Assembly: GCA_016748015.1 (NCBI GenBank)
Contig: JAAOMT010000776.1
Location: forward strand, 124,755 to 188,754
Direction: 5' to 3'
Length of the DNA stretch: 64,000 bases
From: Geosiphon pyriformis
Lineage: Eukaryota > Glomeromycota > Glomeromycetes > Archaeosporales > Geosiphonaceae
In this document: positions 21,901 to 35,110 of the stretch, piece after piece
How positions within the stretch are numbered: position 1 is the first letter of the stretch
Layout of the letters: every line of letters starts with the position of its first letter
Notes under the pieces: generated by a model
The model's input: the letters and a program-made list of their open reading frames with translations, nothing else
Databases searched by the model: none
What the model was told of the DNA's origin: nothing
Position numbers and translations under genes: made by a program

Positions 21901-24900
21901 GTGAAAATTTAAATGTGGCTATTGATAATAAAGCTGTTGTAAAAGCAATATCTTCAAATTTATTAAGTTTTTTAAGATTAAAAAATAACATGAAAAATTT
22001 GTCAAATATGATTTTGGGTCTTTTGATTAAAGTAAACAATCTTAGATTAGACTTAGACTCTTATTTTTTTCAATAATCAGTTTTGTTTGAAAAGTTGTTA
22101 TATATAATATTAAAAAAATAAACAATATAACTAAACAAAAAAACATTGTTTGTTAACATATAAAGTTTGGTAATGTAATTTCTATTATTATAAAAACAAA
22201 ATTAAAATTTAACATTAGACTGTAGATTATAAATAAATTTAATAGAATTTATATTTTTGTATCTAGTATTATTTATAGAAATAGAAATTATAATAGATAG
22301 AAAATAGCCAATCAAAAAAGAGTATAGTAAATAGAAGAATTCTGGAATTTTTCTTAAAAAATTGCAAGATTTTAGAATTCCAAAATTCTTTTTAAAAGAA
22401 TTAAAAAATTTTAAGGAATCTTATATAACACAAATTATGTATATATAGTGAAAGTATTAGAAACAGAAAAAATAATTCAGATTCAAATATAAAACAATAG
22501 GTAAAAACAAGTAATTATTTAATACTTTTCTTTTTAAAAAATAACTTAAAGTGAAATCATATTTATATTAATAAAATATCTATTATTATTCAAATCTATA
22601 TTATTATTACTTAATTAAAAAATATTAATCACTTCTATACTATCAATACTTTATGATAATAGAATTCAATACTTTATGATAAAAGAATTCAATACTTAAT
22701 CATACTGAATTAATTGCTCTTAATTATAACTTTTAACAAAATACTAATTTTTTATTTTATTTTATTTTTTTTATTAATTAAAAGAATTAAGCACCAAATA
22801 ATTGATGTTAAGAATAGTTTGGTAAAAAATCTAGAAAACAAGAATAGAAAACTTAAAGATAGCTTACCAAAAGATTATGACTGCCAAAATAAACTGGCTA
22901 TTACACTAAAGAAAAAAATTCATAGAAAAAACATAAATTGAATTTTTGTTTATCATATAAAAAACTTAACCAAAATTTTTAAACTCCAAAATCTTTAGAA
23001 ATTACTATTATCTATAGCTATTAAGTACCAAGTTACAGATTTGTTATTTGTTCTAATATTCCAAATAATTACTTGTAATATTGGTTTGAATAAAAGCTTT
23101 TTAGTATTAATATAATCATTATTATAAATGGCTTTTTAACTTAACATATTTTAAAGATAAAAAAAGTTTTAGACTAGGTTATTTTAGTATATTTTTTGTT
23201 TAAAAGTAAACTTTTAATGACTATTTTAGATTTGTATGTTGGTGTTTCTGCTAAAATTAGATTTAATCAAGCATTAAAAATTAATTTTTTTAGTATTAAG
23301 ATGATTAACTCCAGCTTTTTTATAGTTTTGGGTAAAAATTTCAATAAAAATAATTTTAAAAAAAGTACAAGTTTCAAGTTTTGTTTGGAATTGGGCTTAG
23401 CCAATTTTTTTAGTGATTATTTATTAATTAAAACTTTTATTTAAAACAACTTTAAAGAAGTTAAGAAAATTATTGCTTATGTTTTTGTAAGTAAAATTTT
23501 GTAATTTGCTATTGCTGGTTATAAGATCGACTTTGTGTTTAACTTTTTTAATACTAATTATAAGATGGTTTTGGTTTCAATTAGTTTAAAAAAATTTTTG
23601 AATGTTTATTTAAATAACATATATAAGTAGACTAATAAAAATTGTTAGAAACTTAAGATAAAAAATACCAATAAGTTTAAGTAAAGCTTTAAAAAACACT
23701 TTTTTGCTAAGTTTTTAATAGAGTTGAATGAGTTTATAAATGCTTAAGATTTTGATAATTTAGATATTATGTAGAAAATACTAAAAAAAATAATAATGAA
23801 TTTAATAGATAAAATGTTTTCTAAATATTGATTTAATAAATTTGTTTGTTCAAAAAACAAATAGTTTTCAAAGTTTTTTAAGTTGGAACTACTAATTTTT
23901 AAGATTGTAAAAAAATTGAGTTTAATAACAGATTTGAGTTTAATTATCTTATTAAGATTTAATTAACTATTAATAAAGTAAAGATTTTTAGAGTTAATAA
24001 TATGATTAATAAAAATACGAGTTCTGTATATATAATTTAACATTTGTCAAAGATTAAAAAAGTTATTATAAGTTCAAATACTATAAGTTTGAAATGGCCA
24101 AAAATACATTTATCAAAAAAACAATTAAAAAGTACATAGAAAATTTTAATTCAAATAAAGAAAACATAATAAGAAGTATTTTAAAGTAGGTATTTTAAAA
24201 GATAATTCTGAATTATTTAGTAGTTGAAAAAAAGTTGGTTTTAAAGCCATAAAATTATAGTAAAATAGATAAAAAAATATTAGGTGTTTTTAGTTTTATC
24301 TGATTTGTGGTCTTACCAGTATGTATTTTTGAACTATTTAAATAAAAGCATTTTTTTTGGTATAATAAATGTAATCAGCATAGAAAAATTGATTCTAATA
24401 ATTAATAGTCTGTTTAATAGCAAAGCTGCTAATTTTTTTGGCATTTTTAATAAACTTTAAAAACATTGTAATAACATGGTATTAGAATGCTTATTGAATT
24501 TAATAAATACTTATTTAACTCTTAGTAATATCCCAGTTTTTTTAAAAAAAGTGTGAGTTTTTAATCTTTAAGTCTTATGATTAAGATGGCATTTTAACAA
24601 ATATATAATCTATAACACTAATTAAAATAACTAAAAAATTTTGTTTAAGATTTTGTCTGCTTATAATAAATTTGGTATTTTTTATAGCAATAATTTCTCA
24701 GTTTTAAAGAGTATTTTAATTCAATTTTTTGTGTTTGCTGTAGGTTTAATTATAAAAAATATTTTAAAAAAAGACCAAAAGCTTTAGTTGGTTTTATAAA
24801 ATATATACAAAACATATAATTTAATTAAATAGTATTATTTAGAAGCTAGTTTAAAATATATTAAGATATATAACAAGTTTATTAAGCTCTTTAGTAAGAT

Positions 24901-26452
24901 ATATAAGGACAAAATTAAAAAATAATAACTAATTTTGGCCTTTTAAATAGTAATAAAGTACATAATAAACTGGATTAAAATAAAGTCTTATTACTTCTTT
25001 AAAAAATTTTTTATAATTTTTTATTATATAAGATAAAAAGACATAAATATTCGTGCAAATATTAAATTAATACTAATTTTTTGGCAAAAATGGACAAAGT
25101 GAAAGTTAGTAGAAAAAAAACTTTTTTTTTTGTTACAAATATTTTTGTTAATAATATAATTTAAATAAGAAATAGTTAAGCTTTAATACAGCATATTTTG
25201 GATATAACTAGTTAATTTTTTAAGATTAATAATATTTTTATTAACAATTACAAACAATTGTAATTTTTATTAACTAAAGAGTTGTGAATATTTTTTTGTA
25301 TATTAGTGATTAGCCAATTTTTATTGTCAAGTATGACAAATTTTATAAATATTTAAGAATTTTTTTGTTAATAAAAGATATGTTTAAGCTAAATTTTGTT
25401 AAGATATACTTAAATGTTAAATTTTTTTTAAATATAGTGTTCAAGAAAATATTGTTAAATAAACAGTTTTTTTATTTAGTTTTAATAATCTTATAGTCTA
25501 TACTTAATTATTAAATACAATTCAGTTTTGTGTCTAAAAATATGTGTTAAAAATAAGATATTATAATTAGAAAAGAACTTAAATTCAAGATTAATTTGCC
25601 AAAAAACTTTTTTAATGAAATCTTATATTACTTATCTCTATATAAATTAAAATTTTTTAAGCAAATATAAGCAGAAAGCAAAGTAACTTTAATAGTTAGG
25701 TTTTTTAATATAATGAAAATTTTTAGTCATCTGTTTAAATACAGTTTTTTGAACTTATAAATTACAAATTAAATGTTAATAAATCTGTTATAATATTTAG
25801 TTAAATTAAAAGTTAACTTTATAAATAATTTTTTGGCAAACATAATAAAAATTATTTTAACCATTAAAGTTTTTTTGGCAAATAACTTGTCTAATGTATT
25901 TTGTTTTTCTGGCCACTTTTTAATATTTGAAATACTAAAAGACTCTTATTATTTTGATGTAATTTGCTTTTTAAAGCATTTGAACATTGTTTTTGGGAAT
26001 AGATTGTTAAATAAGTATAAATTGATTATAAATTAAAAGATTTTTTATTATTAAAAAAGATTAAATCCAAAAGATCTAATACTAGTATGATTTATAAAGA
26101 CTTTAGTTTACATAAATAATTATTTTGTTAAATTTAATAAGATTACTTTCAATTTTGGTTGTTCAAATCTATTTTGCTTAAAAAAATTTTTGAATGTTTA
26201 AAAGTATTTACATAGATTGTAAACAGAAGCAATAAATATATATACTAATAATTTATTGAAGAACTTAAATACTGTAAAAATAGTTGATAGAATAACAGCT
26301 TATTTTTTTAATATTAAGATGGATGTTGGTATTAAGATTTATAAATTGTTGTTATTAATAATATCAAAGTTGCAGACAATTGCCTTGGCATTGAAATGTG
26401 TTTTTTTTTGTTTAATAGTTCTGTATACAAATAGCCAAGTTGCTATAAATGC
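21901..26452 (+). pseudogene. LINE ORF2 remnant: endonuclease, reverse transcriptase, RNase H
   Basis: Before the LTR insertion the trace includes NLSNMILGLLIKVNNLRLDL (about 21990-22050). After it, FKSKLLMTILDLYVGVSA and FFIVLGKNFNKNNFKKSTSF (23196-23360) fit the catalytic core of an APE-type endonuclease, with the GDFN-like site changed to GKNFN. Pieces such as YDQDGILTNI (Gln now stop) followed by ITLIKITKKF (24575-24650) fit the reverse-transcriptase thumb/palm entry. NNFLANIIKIIL...LKDSYYFDVICFLKH (25824-25990) and LQTIALALKCV...LYTNSQVAINAV (26370-26455) fit the distal part and RNase H, whose DSQ is NSQ here. Enzymatically dead. Confidence 0.62.
22267..23080 (+). repeat. LTR1 copy (solo), inserted in LINE ORF2
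   Basis: 814 bp, in the orientation opposite to E1. It has the GCCAATYAAAA block near its start, the GAATTC-rich palindromic section (22339-22400), ACACAAATTATGTATATATAG, and the terminal AAATAATTACTTGTAATA. ORF2 endonuclease coding resumes on the right side, so it is a solo LTR left by recombination. Flanks CTAG (22263-22266) and TTGG (23081-23084) could be a 4-bp CTGG target duplication with one transition in each copy. Confidence 0.72.
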
Positions 26453-27443
26453 TGTTATTTAAGTAAAAAAGCCAATTTAAAAGCTATTAAAAAAATGTGA
26501 TAATACAAAATAACATAAAATAATATATAATAATTCAGGATAATACAAGATAATACACAATAATATAAAATAATACAAAAAAATTAATTATAATATAAAG
26601 TAACTAGTTATAATGTAAAATAAAAAAGCAATAACAAAAATAGTAAATAATAGCTAATAATAATAAACAATCAAAAGCAATTTTGTAAAATTAAAAAATA
26701 TGTATAAAAACAAGTAGTTTTAGCAAATAGAAAAAAAAACACAAGACAAAAACTTTTTTTTTAAATAATATCTTATTTCTAAACTTAAAAAAAATCTTTT
26801 TATCTTATTTTTTCTATATTTTTTTACTATTTATTTAATAAAATATTATTCAATTTTATTGTATATAATCTCAAAATTTGTATTGTTATAATTAAATTAA
26901 TCATATTTTTTATCTTTATTTCAGATCAGATATTATTAGCATAAACAACTTTAAAATTCTAATAACTTAAATTAATCATTTTTAATTATAACAATTAATA
27001 ATATTAATTTCTTTTTTTTCTTTTTTTTTCTTATTTTTTTTTTCTTGATTTTTTTTTTGGTAAAGCAGTAATATTAAAAAAATCAACTGTCTGAAAATAA
27101 ACTTTGTAATAATCTGATAAAAAAAAAGCTCTCTTTAAGTTTGAATATTAATTTTATCTTGTTAGTTTATCAAAAAAATAAAAAGACAACACCAAATTTT
27201 AGTAACTGTGCTTAATTAGCTAAAAAAATAGCTTATATATACTAAACTACAGACAATTAAACCACCTTTTTGTGTTTTATAACCAAAAAATTCTACAAAT
27301 AAATTTATATTTATTAAAAATTTTTAAAGACTAATAATTTTGATTTATTACTTGTGTAAACAAAAAAAAACTTCTCAAGTTTTTTTACTCAAATAGAGAG
27401 CACTAAATATTACTATCTTATTTTATCAAGTTTATTTATAATA
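26453..27443 (+). repeat. LTR3 family LTR, plus orientation, 5' LTR of a Ty3-like element
   Basis: Begins TGTTATTTAAG inside the LINE RNase H coding sequence and ends TTTATAATA, immediately followed by a primer-binding site. It matches the reverse complement of 7806-8817. The start carries degenerate 14-20 bp AT-rich repeats of the form AATACAANATAATANA (26500-26590). Confidence 0.65.
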
Positions 27444-27445
27444 TT

Positions 27446-27460
27446 TGGTGCTCTTTATAA
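27446..27460 (+). promoter_or_regulatory. Primer-binding site after LTR3
   Basis: TGGTGCTCTTTATAA lies two bases downstream of the LTR3 end. The TGG start is complementary to a tRNA CCA tail. It is nearly identical to the sites of E1 and E2. Confidence 0.65.
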
Positions 27461-28850
27461 AATTATAAAATTCATAAAAACAAAAAACCCCAAAAATTTA
27501 CAAAAATAGTAATTAATAAAACTATAGAAAAAGATTACTTGTTATTTAAAAAAGTATTATATTATTATTTTAGGGAAGACTTAAAAATACCAACAAAAAC
27601 TGTTATTGTCAAACGTAATTTTATTTATTATGTACATATTAAAATTGACTATTTATTAAACTAAACAATAAATATAAAAAAACTTGAAAAACAAATTTAC
27701 CAAAAATTATTAACCTATTTTATATTAACTACTATAAAAGCCATAATTAAAATTTTTTTCTTAGTTAACAAAGAAATTGAAATATATACTCAAAAACAAT
27801 ACTTTCAGTTAAAAAAAAACATTGAAATCTGACTCTAAAGAATTTAAATTTAACTCTAATAATAATTTACAAACTATACAAAAAAGAGCTCTATTTATAA
27901 TTAATAAAAAATTAAGGTTTTTCTTATCAATAACTTTTTTTCTATTATCAAACTTTAGAAAGCAGAGTTTTACTTAATTAATCTACCAAATCACAATTAA
28001 AAACTTTAAAGACTTTTAAAAATCTGTATTTATAAGATTTTAATCAAAATTTTTGGATTAAATCTTTAAAAAAATATGAATCTTTGTTTAAAAATTTTAT
28101 ATTAACAACCAGTAACTTAGGTGAAAACACTTTTTTATGAGCACCACTTTTAGCTTGACCACTAATTAAATCAACAACTATTTTTTTAGAAAAAACATTT
28201 GTATTATAACTTATTAAATTAACTAATAAAGAAAAACAATCTATTTTAAAACTAACAAAGCAATCAAACATATCTCTGTTAACATTTTTTTGTTCATATC
28301 TAAACAAACTTCTATTATTCAAATCATAATTTACAGAAATATTATTAGACTGAAAATTTTTTTATAAAAGAAAACAATATATATATATAAATTATAAAAG
28401 CTAAAAAAGCAATTAGAACCAATAATTAAGATAAAACCAGAACAATCCAAGTCCTACTTTTTTTTAACAGAATTGCAGACTTATGATACCAAAGTTTTAA
28501 TAAAAACCAACTGATTTTGCCATTTTTAAACTTGTTTTTTTACAGTATTTTTGTGATTTAAATATGTTTATTAGACTACAAAATCAATTTAATATAATAA
28601 AACAGAAAAATTATAAAGCTGTAACCACTTATTTTAAAAAATTTAATCAACCTTTTTGCCAAATTTAAGTAATCAAAAAAGACTATTACATTTCAGATCA
28701 AATTTTTAACCAATTTATTAAGAAATTAAAGAGCAGTATCTTTTAATCTATTAAACTCTAATATCCAGATAGCTTGTAAGTAATTTTTATTTGTAATTTT
28801 AAATTTGCAGAACAGAAAAGCAATTATATTCAAACCATTAATTTGGCCAT
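27461..28850 (+). pseudogene. Gag remnant of the LTR3 element
   Basis: Decayed coding sequence following the primer-binding site. Near the end a gag-like stretch is readable on the plus strand (FKFAEQKSNYIQTINLAI, about 28799-28850), typical of the segment before the zinc knuckle in these elements, and it is interrupted exactly there by an LTR1 insertion. The minus open frame at 28322-28044 is a shadow. Confidence 0.4.
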
Positions 28851-29625
28851 TGTTACTTATAAAAATTAGGAATTATAATAATAGGTAAAATAACCAATTA
28901 TAAATAAATATAATAAAAAAAAGAATTGCAGAATTCCCAAATTTTTTTTAAAAAAATCGAAGAATTTTAAGGAATCTCATATAACATAAATTATGTATAT
29001 ATAATAAGAGTTTTAAAAACAAAAAAAATAATTATAGAATTCAATTCAGTTCAGAACACAATACTTCTTTTTTTAAAAGATAGTTTCTATAAATTAAAAT
29101 AAAATTATTTTTATATTAATAAAATTATTTATTATTATTCAATCCATATTATTATTACTTAATTAAAAAAATATTAATCCATTCCACTCTATTAATATTC
29201 CATATTGATAGAATTTAATACTTAACTACACTAAACTAATAGCTCTTAATTATAATTATTAACAGAATACTAATTTTTTATTTTTTATTTTTTTTTCTTT
29301 TATTTTTTTTATTTTATTTTTTAGTTGTTTACTAATTGATTAAAAAAATTAAGTGCTAAGTATTTAACATTAAGAATAATCTGGTAAAAGACCTAAAAAC
29401 AAGAGTAGAAAACTTAAGAATAATTTATCAGAAGAGCATAACTGTTAAAATAAACTAGTTATCATACTAAAAAAAAAATTCACAGAAAAAACTATCAATT
29501 GAATCTCTGTTTATTATACAAAAAACTCAACCAAAATCTTCAGAGATTATTAACATTATTAGCTATTGAGCACCAAGTTACAAGTTTGTTATTTGTATTA
29601 ATACTCCAAATAATTATATATAGCA
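28851..29625 (+). repeat. LTR1 copy, plus orientation (copy C)
   Basis: Starts TGTTACTTATAAAAATTAGG, preserving the canonical TG, and ends ATTATATATAGCA. It contains the AATTGCAGAATTCCC palindromic section and the ACATAAATTATGTATATATA block. 775 bp. Confidence 0.72.
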
Positions 29626-30419
29626 TTATAAACAAAACATCAGATATTAACATAAAACTTAATTAAATAAAAAATTGATTCAGAAAATTAAAAAATTCTT
29701 AGCAGAAAATTTTAGAACTTATTAATTATCACAATATAAAAAAAATACTAATAATTATTAATAACAGTAATACTATTAACAACAACAATAATTCTAAAAA
29801 CAAAATTTTTGTAATTACTACTATTGTTAAAAGTTTAAACATATTACAAAAGATTGTTACAAAAAAATTTCAAATCAGAACTATAAAACCAATATCAACA
29901 ACAATTCAGATATTTTCAATTTATGTAATTGTAATATTTAGTATTTTCATATTAACAATTTTTATACTTACTCTAACTATCACCAAATTATTATTAATTT
30001 TTACTAGCAATATTATAAACACTACCTTAGTACCAAGTTCTACTATACAACAATTCAAGACCATAAGTTATTAATTACAATCAAACATAACAAAACAATA
30101 GTAGAAATTAGATATAACCTCTTAGTAAGCCAACTTAATCTATAAATTATAGCAATCTACTATTTTAAGCAATCTTAACAAAATATCCAAACCAAGTCTT
30201 ATTTTTTAGTTTTATAGAAACTCTGAATTTTAATAATACTATATCTTTGGAAGAAAAAACTATAGTTGGAATCACCAATTTTTTTTTAACAATCAGATTA
30301 CTATTATTATAATTTCTTTTGCTATAATTACAAAAGATAACATACTTGCTGTTATATTTCTATTTAATATTGATATTTTAAACAGCATTAATCTTTTTAG
30401 TAAAGCTGCTATAAACTAA

Positions 30420-30760
30420 AATAAATTGATTATGACAATATATACCAATACTAAAATAAGATAAATAAACATTAAATTAATACTTGATAGTAGATTAGCA
30501 GACAGCATAATTACAAAACAGCTTATAAATTAACTAGATTATTAAGTAGATTATGCAACTATTATTAGAATAATTATTACAAATAGAAATACCAAAATAA
30601 TAATAAGAAAGATCAACAATTTTTTATTTAAAATCTACAAAATCAAAATTCTAATTAAAGAACTTATAATAAAAGCCACTTAGTATCAAACTCTTATGAA
30701 AATAATTGGTTAACTAAAGCTCATATTATACTTAACTGCAACACCCAAAAATTTCAGATT
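30420..30760 (+). pseudogene. Retropepsin (protease) remnant of copy C
   Basis: Frame reads IMTIYTNTKIR, then INIKLILDSRLADSIITKQL. It aligns with E1 protease (IKLILDSKSASNIIT). The catalytic Asp-Ser is present but the active-site Gly is Arg. The polyprotein would be cleaved by this aspartic protease. Confidence 0.6.
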
Positions 30761-31823
30761 ATTTTTAACAAACAACATACTAAAATACTTGTTATATATG
30801 AATATTTCAGAACTGTAATCTCAGAACAACCTCTAATAGAATCTAAAAAACTTACTCTTTAGCCAACTTTGAAAACTTGTTAAGTTTTTTGAATTAACAA
30901 CTTCAGAATAGAGTTACCACTACCTTTTACATAAAAAAAAAGCAAAAAAAGAGTTAATAAAAAACTTTAAACATTATAATCAGTTTATTTAACTCTAAAT
31001 CAAAAAAATCAACTATATCAATTTTCAAAATTAATTTGTGTTAATTGTGAAAAAAAGTTATCTTCAATAAGTATATAGATTAAAGATAATAAAGTATGGC
31101 CAACTGCTACCAGATACTATTGCTGATCTTATATACTAAAACAATTTAAATGATCAAAATAACAAGACAAATAAGACAATAAACCATGTCTTATATATTG
31201 CAAAATTTTATTAAATAAAAAACTATGGAATAATATTTTTAATAAAAATAAAACATATAACAAATTCTATTAGTATACTATTCTAATCAATAACTAGATT
31301 CAAAAAAAAACTTTATTTACTGCAGTTTATAGTCAAATAATAAACTAATTAAATTTATATCTTTATAATAAAGAAAAAATTTGGAAAATAGCCACCACAA
31401 AATAAAAAAATACTATAATTAAAAAAATACATATTATAAAAATGCTTCAATAATTATTAAAAAATAAATAATCTATTTATAAATGATTTCAAAGTATTCT
31501 AAGACCAATATTAAGAATTTGTTCTTATTTAAAAAGAATAAAAACAAAGACTAATCAACCTTAATACAAAATTGTATAATTATTATTTAATCTTTTGTTA
31601 TTTTCAATATTGTAATAAGTGTAATCTCTTATTTAATTTAACTTTACAAACATTTTACCTTATTTTTAAACTCGAAAAACTTAAGGAAAAGTATGCTTTA
31701 GCAACAAAAAACACAATATTTCAAGAGTCAAATATAATTAATAAAATAGAATAATACCTTGCTTATTTTGATCTTTTTAAAAAATTAGAGCTGAAATAAT
31801 ACAATAACAATAATAAAAAAATA

Positions 31824-32225
31824 TGCTCTGAAAAAACACATGTAAATAATATTAAATTTAATTTAAAATATCTAAGACAATTCTTTATAATTATAATACT
31901 TTATTCTCTTATAAAAATAAATTTCAAATTAGCTTTAAAAATTTTTATTAGCACCATAATTCAAATTGCATTTTAGTTTAGTCTTGCAAACAAAAAAATT
32001 AATGTTAAAAAAAATAATTAATGTTAGATATATTGAAAATATAATTATAATTCTTTAAAACAATTTTAATAAATCTTATATAATTGAATTACAAAAAAAA
32101 ATTGCACAAGCCATTTTTCTATTTTTTATAAAAATTTTTCAACTGATTTCCATAATCACATGTAAAGAATTAAGTTTTATCATTCAAAGAATCCAAAAAT
32201 TTGGATCAAGTAAAAAAAAATATAC
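31824..32225 (+). pseudogene. dUTPase-like domain remnant in copy C pol
   Basis: The plus-strand frame reads CSEKTHVNNIKFNLKY (aligned to E1 MSEYTHNTNIKFDLRY), then a FSLANKKINV segment (motif 2), NVRYIENIIIIL (motif 3), IIELQKKIAQAIFLFFIKI (motif 4) and IQRIQKFGSSKK (motif 5, GFGSSG-like). dUTPases hydrolyse dUTP to dUMP. Position between protease and reverse transcriptase is the same as in E1. Inactive: stops and a frameshift occur between motifs 1 and 3. Confidence 0.62.
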
Positions 32226-32639
32226 AAGTCAATTTTGTAGAAAATACCAATAATCAGATAGAATTTATTTATACCAATACAGTTATTTTTATTTCTCTGT
32301 ATTGACAGTACATTTTGAAGATTAATTAAAAAATTCAGAACCAAGTTCTACTATTCAAAGCAGCTTTAAAAATTTGTTTTTTAGCCAATATTTCTAATTT
32401 GTATATACTTGTCAAAGCTTACAAACATTTCAAAATTTTTATTCACAACTTCGCTAAAAACATTATTGGAATTTCTGAAGAGACTTTTATTGGGTTTATT
32501 TCTATAAACATTCAAAATTTTGAAAAACTCCAATTTATTTTTGACTTTGCACAACTATTTTTATTTTGTAATATTACTTTACAAATATAGAATTTGCTAA
32601 AAAAAAAGCTATCTATTTATTATAGAAAAAATTGATAAA

Positions 32640-34010
32640 CTAAGCTTGAAAAACTTAAATATCTTATAAAAAATGTAACTCAAGATTTTTTTGAACTAAT
32701 ATGCCAATATTTTTGCTAACAAAAATAAATTTGAACACACTAATATTGTAAGACATAAAATCAATACTGGTAATACCAGATTTATTAAATAACAAGTCTA
32801 TTAAATAATTTTAAATAACAACAACTTAATTAAACAAGAAATACAACAAATATTAGATAATAGATTAATCAAAAAAATGCCAAATCTCTGGTTCTTACTT
32901 ATTATGTTGGTTATCAAAAAGAATGAAAAAATCTATTTTGTGTAAACTATTAAAAACTAATTACCCAACTTCTCTTATTTAGAAAATTTTGGATAATTAG
33001 AAAATAAAAAATAGTTTTTATTTTTAAATCTTATTAATAGATATTGACAAGTTAGAATAAATTTCTTAAACCAAAAAAAATGATATTTACTACCCAAAAT
33101 AGAAATTTTAAATTTAATATAATGCTTTTTAAACTTTATAATACTTTAACTATCTTTTAATATTTAATAAATATTGTATACAAAAAAAAATTTTGGAAAA
33201 CAGTTATAGTATATTTAAATAATACTAATGTATTTTCCAAAATCTTTGATAACAATTTGTTCTACTTTTAATAAGTTTTCAATTGCTTATAAAATACAAA
33301 ACTAAAACTTAACTCTAATAAATATTTCTTTGAAAAAACTAAACTAAAATTCTTAAAACATATAATTGACAAATATAGAATAAAACCAGATTTTAACAAA
33401 GTTCAGAAAATAAAAAAATTTCTGGTTCCAACTAATTTGCAAGAACTAAAAAAATTTCTAAGATTAACAGAATACTATTGCCAATTTATTAAAAACTTCT
33501 TTAACATTACCAAATCTTTTTATTACTTATTATCAAAACATATTTTATATATATAGAAACTAATTAACAAAATATTTTTGACTATTTCAAACAACAATTT
33601 ATTAAAGCTCTAATTTTGATTTATCTAAACTTTAATAAGCACTTTATTATGACTACAGATACTTTAAAAAATGCATTAAAAACTATCTTATCACAAATTA
33701 AACTAAATAATTAAGAATATCCAATTGTATATACTAGTTGTAGCACTAGTGCTGCTGAAAAAATATATAGTACTATTGATTTAAAATGTTTTACCATTTA
33801 CTGAACTGTACAAAACTAAAAAAATTACTTTTACCAATCATTTAACTTATATACAAATCATAAAAAACTAATTTGGTTACTTAATAAATTATAACTTAAA
33901 AAAAAGTATACAAAATAAAATACTTATTTGCAGCAATTTTTATACAAAATATATTATAAAAAAGAAGCCAAAAACACCAATACTAATAGTTTGTCAAAAA
34001 TAACTTAAAT
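32640..34010 (+). pseudogene. Reverse transcriptase / RNase H remnant of copy C
   Basis: Starts with TNIVRHKINTGNTRFIK and LDNRLIKKM (finger region), then the palm with the catalytic YLDD box present as YLNN (33212-33223). Next come LKLFLKHIID-like and PTNLQELKKFLRLTEYYCQF (thumb/connection, 33427-33485), and an RNase H part. Both catalytic Asp of YxDD are Asn, each a G-to-A change. Confidence 0.65.
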
Positions 34011-34149
34011 TTAATTACAAACCAATAAACACAATCACTTACTAATAATTATATTAATATTTATTAACACTTCAATTTAAAAAAAAATTATTTTAACAAA
34101 ACAAAGTGTATTATAAAAACAAGCTTAAACCTATTTTTTGCATAATAAC

Positions 34150-34681
34150 CAATTATATTGTTAAAAATGTTGAAATTATTATATATCTCAATGAATTATA
34201 AAAAATACTAAAAAAAATCATCTTATTTAATATGTACTTTAACAAAAAAGCTATCTTAAAAAGAACAATTAATTTATACTATTGGCTTATAATATATAAA
34301 AATATATTTAAATATGTCTATAATTATAACTTTTGCCAAAAAAAAAAAGAACCAAAACAACAAACCACTTTAATTTATTTTAGTTAAAAATTTATTTGAT
34401 AGAATTAAAATTGATTTGGTTGGACTTTTCTTTATTATCTCCAAAAAAAATTGTTATATCACTATAGTTGTATATTATCTTATTAAATAGCCAGAAATTA
34501 AAGCTATTTAAGTAATAAACACTAAAACAGTAGTTAAATTTGTATATTAAGATCTGATTTGCTGAAATAAATGCTTAAAAAAATTATTATCTGACCAAAA
34601 AACTCATTTTATCAATAGTATACTTACTAAACTAAGCTAATAATTTAGAATAAAATGACTATTATTATTATCATATTACTT
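34150..34681 (+). pseudogene. Integrase remnant of copy C
   Basis: The frame reads NLFDRIKIDLVG (first catalytic Asp), YLIK*PEIKAI, DLICQNKCLKKLLSDQKTHF (second Asp, one stop at Gln) and YHITFKQID. The sequence then stops matching. The N-terminal zinc region is decayed (expected His are Tyr). Confidence 0.62.
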
Positions 34682-35110
34682 TTAAACAAATAGACTAGTA
34701 GTTATTATCATTAAGTAGCCAAAACTAAAGCTGTTATTATTGTAAAATTCCAAAATATTGAAAATAAGACTACAAAAAATTACAATAAGATTAATAAAAC
34801 AGAAATAATTAATATTATTTTTTACTACAACAATCTTACTACTAGTCTTTCTTACAAACTTATTATTTTCTAAGATTTTAATATTAAAACAACTATTATC
34901 AGTTTGTTTTACAACCAATACAACAACAATATTAGTAACTTTTACCAGTTTAACAATATCAATTATCACTTACACAATAATACCAAGTACTTACTTAAAG
35001 ATTAATTTAACAAAACCAATTCACACCACAAAATCAATTTTCAAACAATAACAAAATTAATTCCAATAATCAATTAGTTCCTAATAATAAAATTCAACAA
35101 AGATCTAATT
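34682..35110 (-). repeat. Inverted copy of the 2586-2960 coding repeat
   Basis: A minus-strand frame (34969-34682, 95 codons without stop) reads KVTNIVVVLVVKQTDNSCF and VVVKNNINYFCF, matching the plus-strand trace at 2.6-3.0 kb. The DNA match extends to about 35075. Function unknown. Confidence 0.5.

Larger units (their letters stand above)
20425..26452 (+). mobile_element. LINE (non-LTR retrotransposon) with ORF1 and ORF2, decayed
   Basis: Plus-strand remnants follow the order RNA-binding ORF1, endonuclease, reverse transcriptase region and RNase H, as in LINEs carrying a C-terminal RNase H. It is interrupted by an LTR1 copy at 22267-23080 and cut in the RNase H domain by an LTR3 element at 26453. 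Stops are numerous. The 3' end is not seen. The blocks match a LINE family I recall from Rhizophagus-type genomes; no search was done. Confidence 0.7.
28851..34681 (+). mobile_element. Ty3/Gypsy-like retrotransposon copy C (E1-type), truncated
   Basis: An LTR1 copy (28851-29625) is followed by E1-type protease, dUTPase, reverse transcriptase, RNase H and integrase remnants in order on the plus strand. Gag is mostly missing: only about 800 bp separates LTR and protease, versus about 2.3 kb in E1. The sequence breaks off inside the integrase near 34680, where an unrelated inverted fragment begins. Much more A+T-rich and stop-filled than E1. Confidence 0.68.

Noticed and set aside
26500-26640. 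Regularly spaced AT-rich repeats resembling a CRISPR array
   Set aside because: Units are degenerate, have no constant spacer length, lie within a eukaryotic LTR, and have a diverged inverted copy at 8600-8760.
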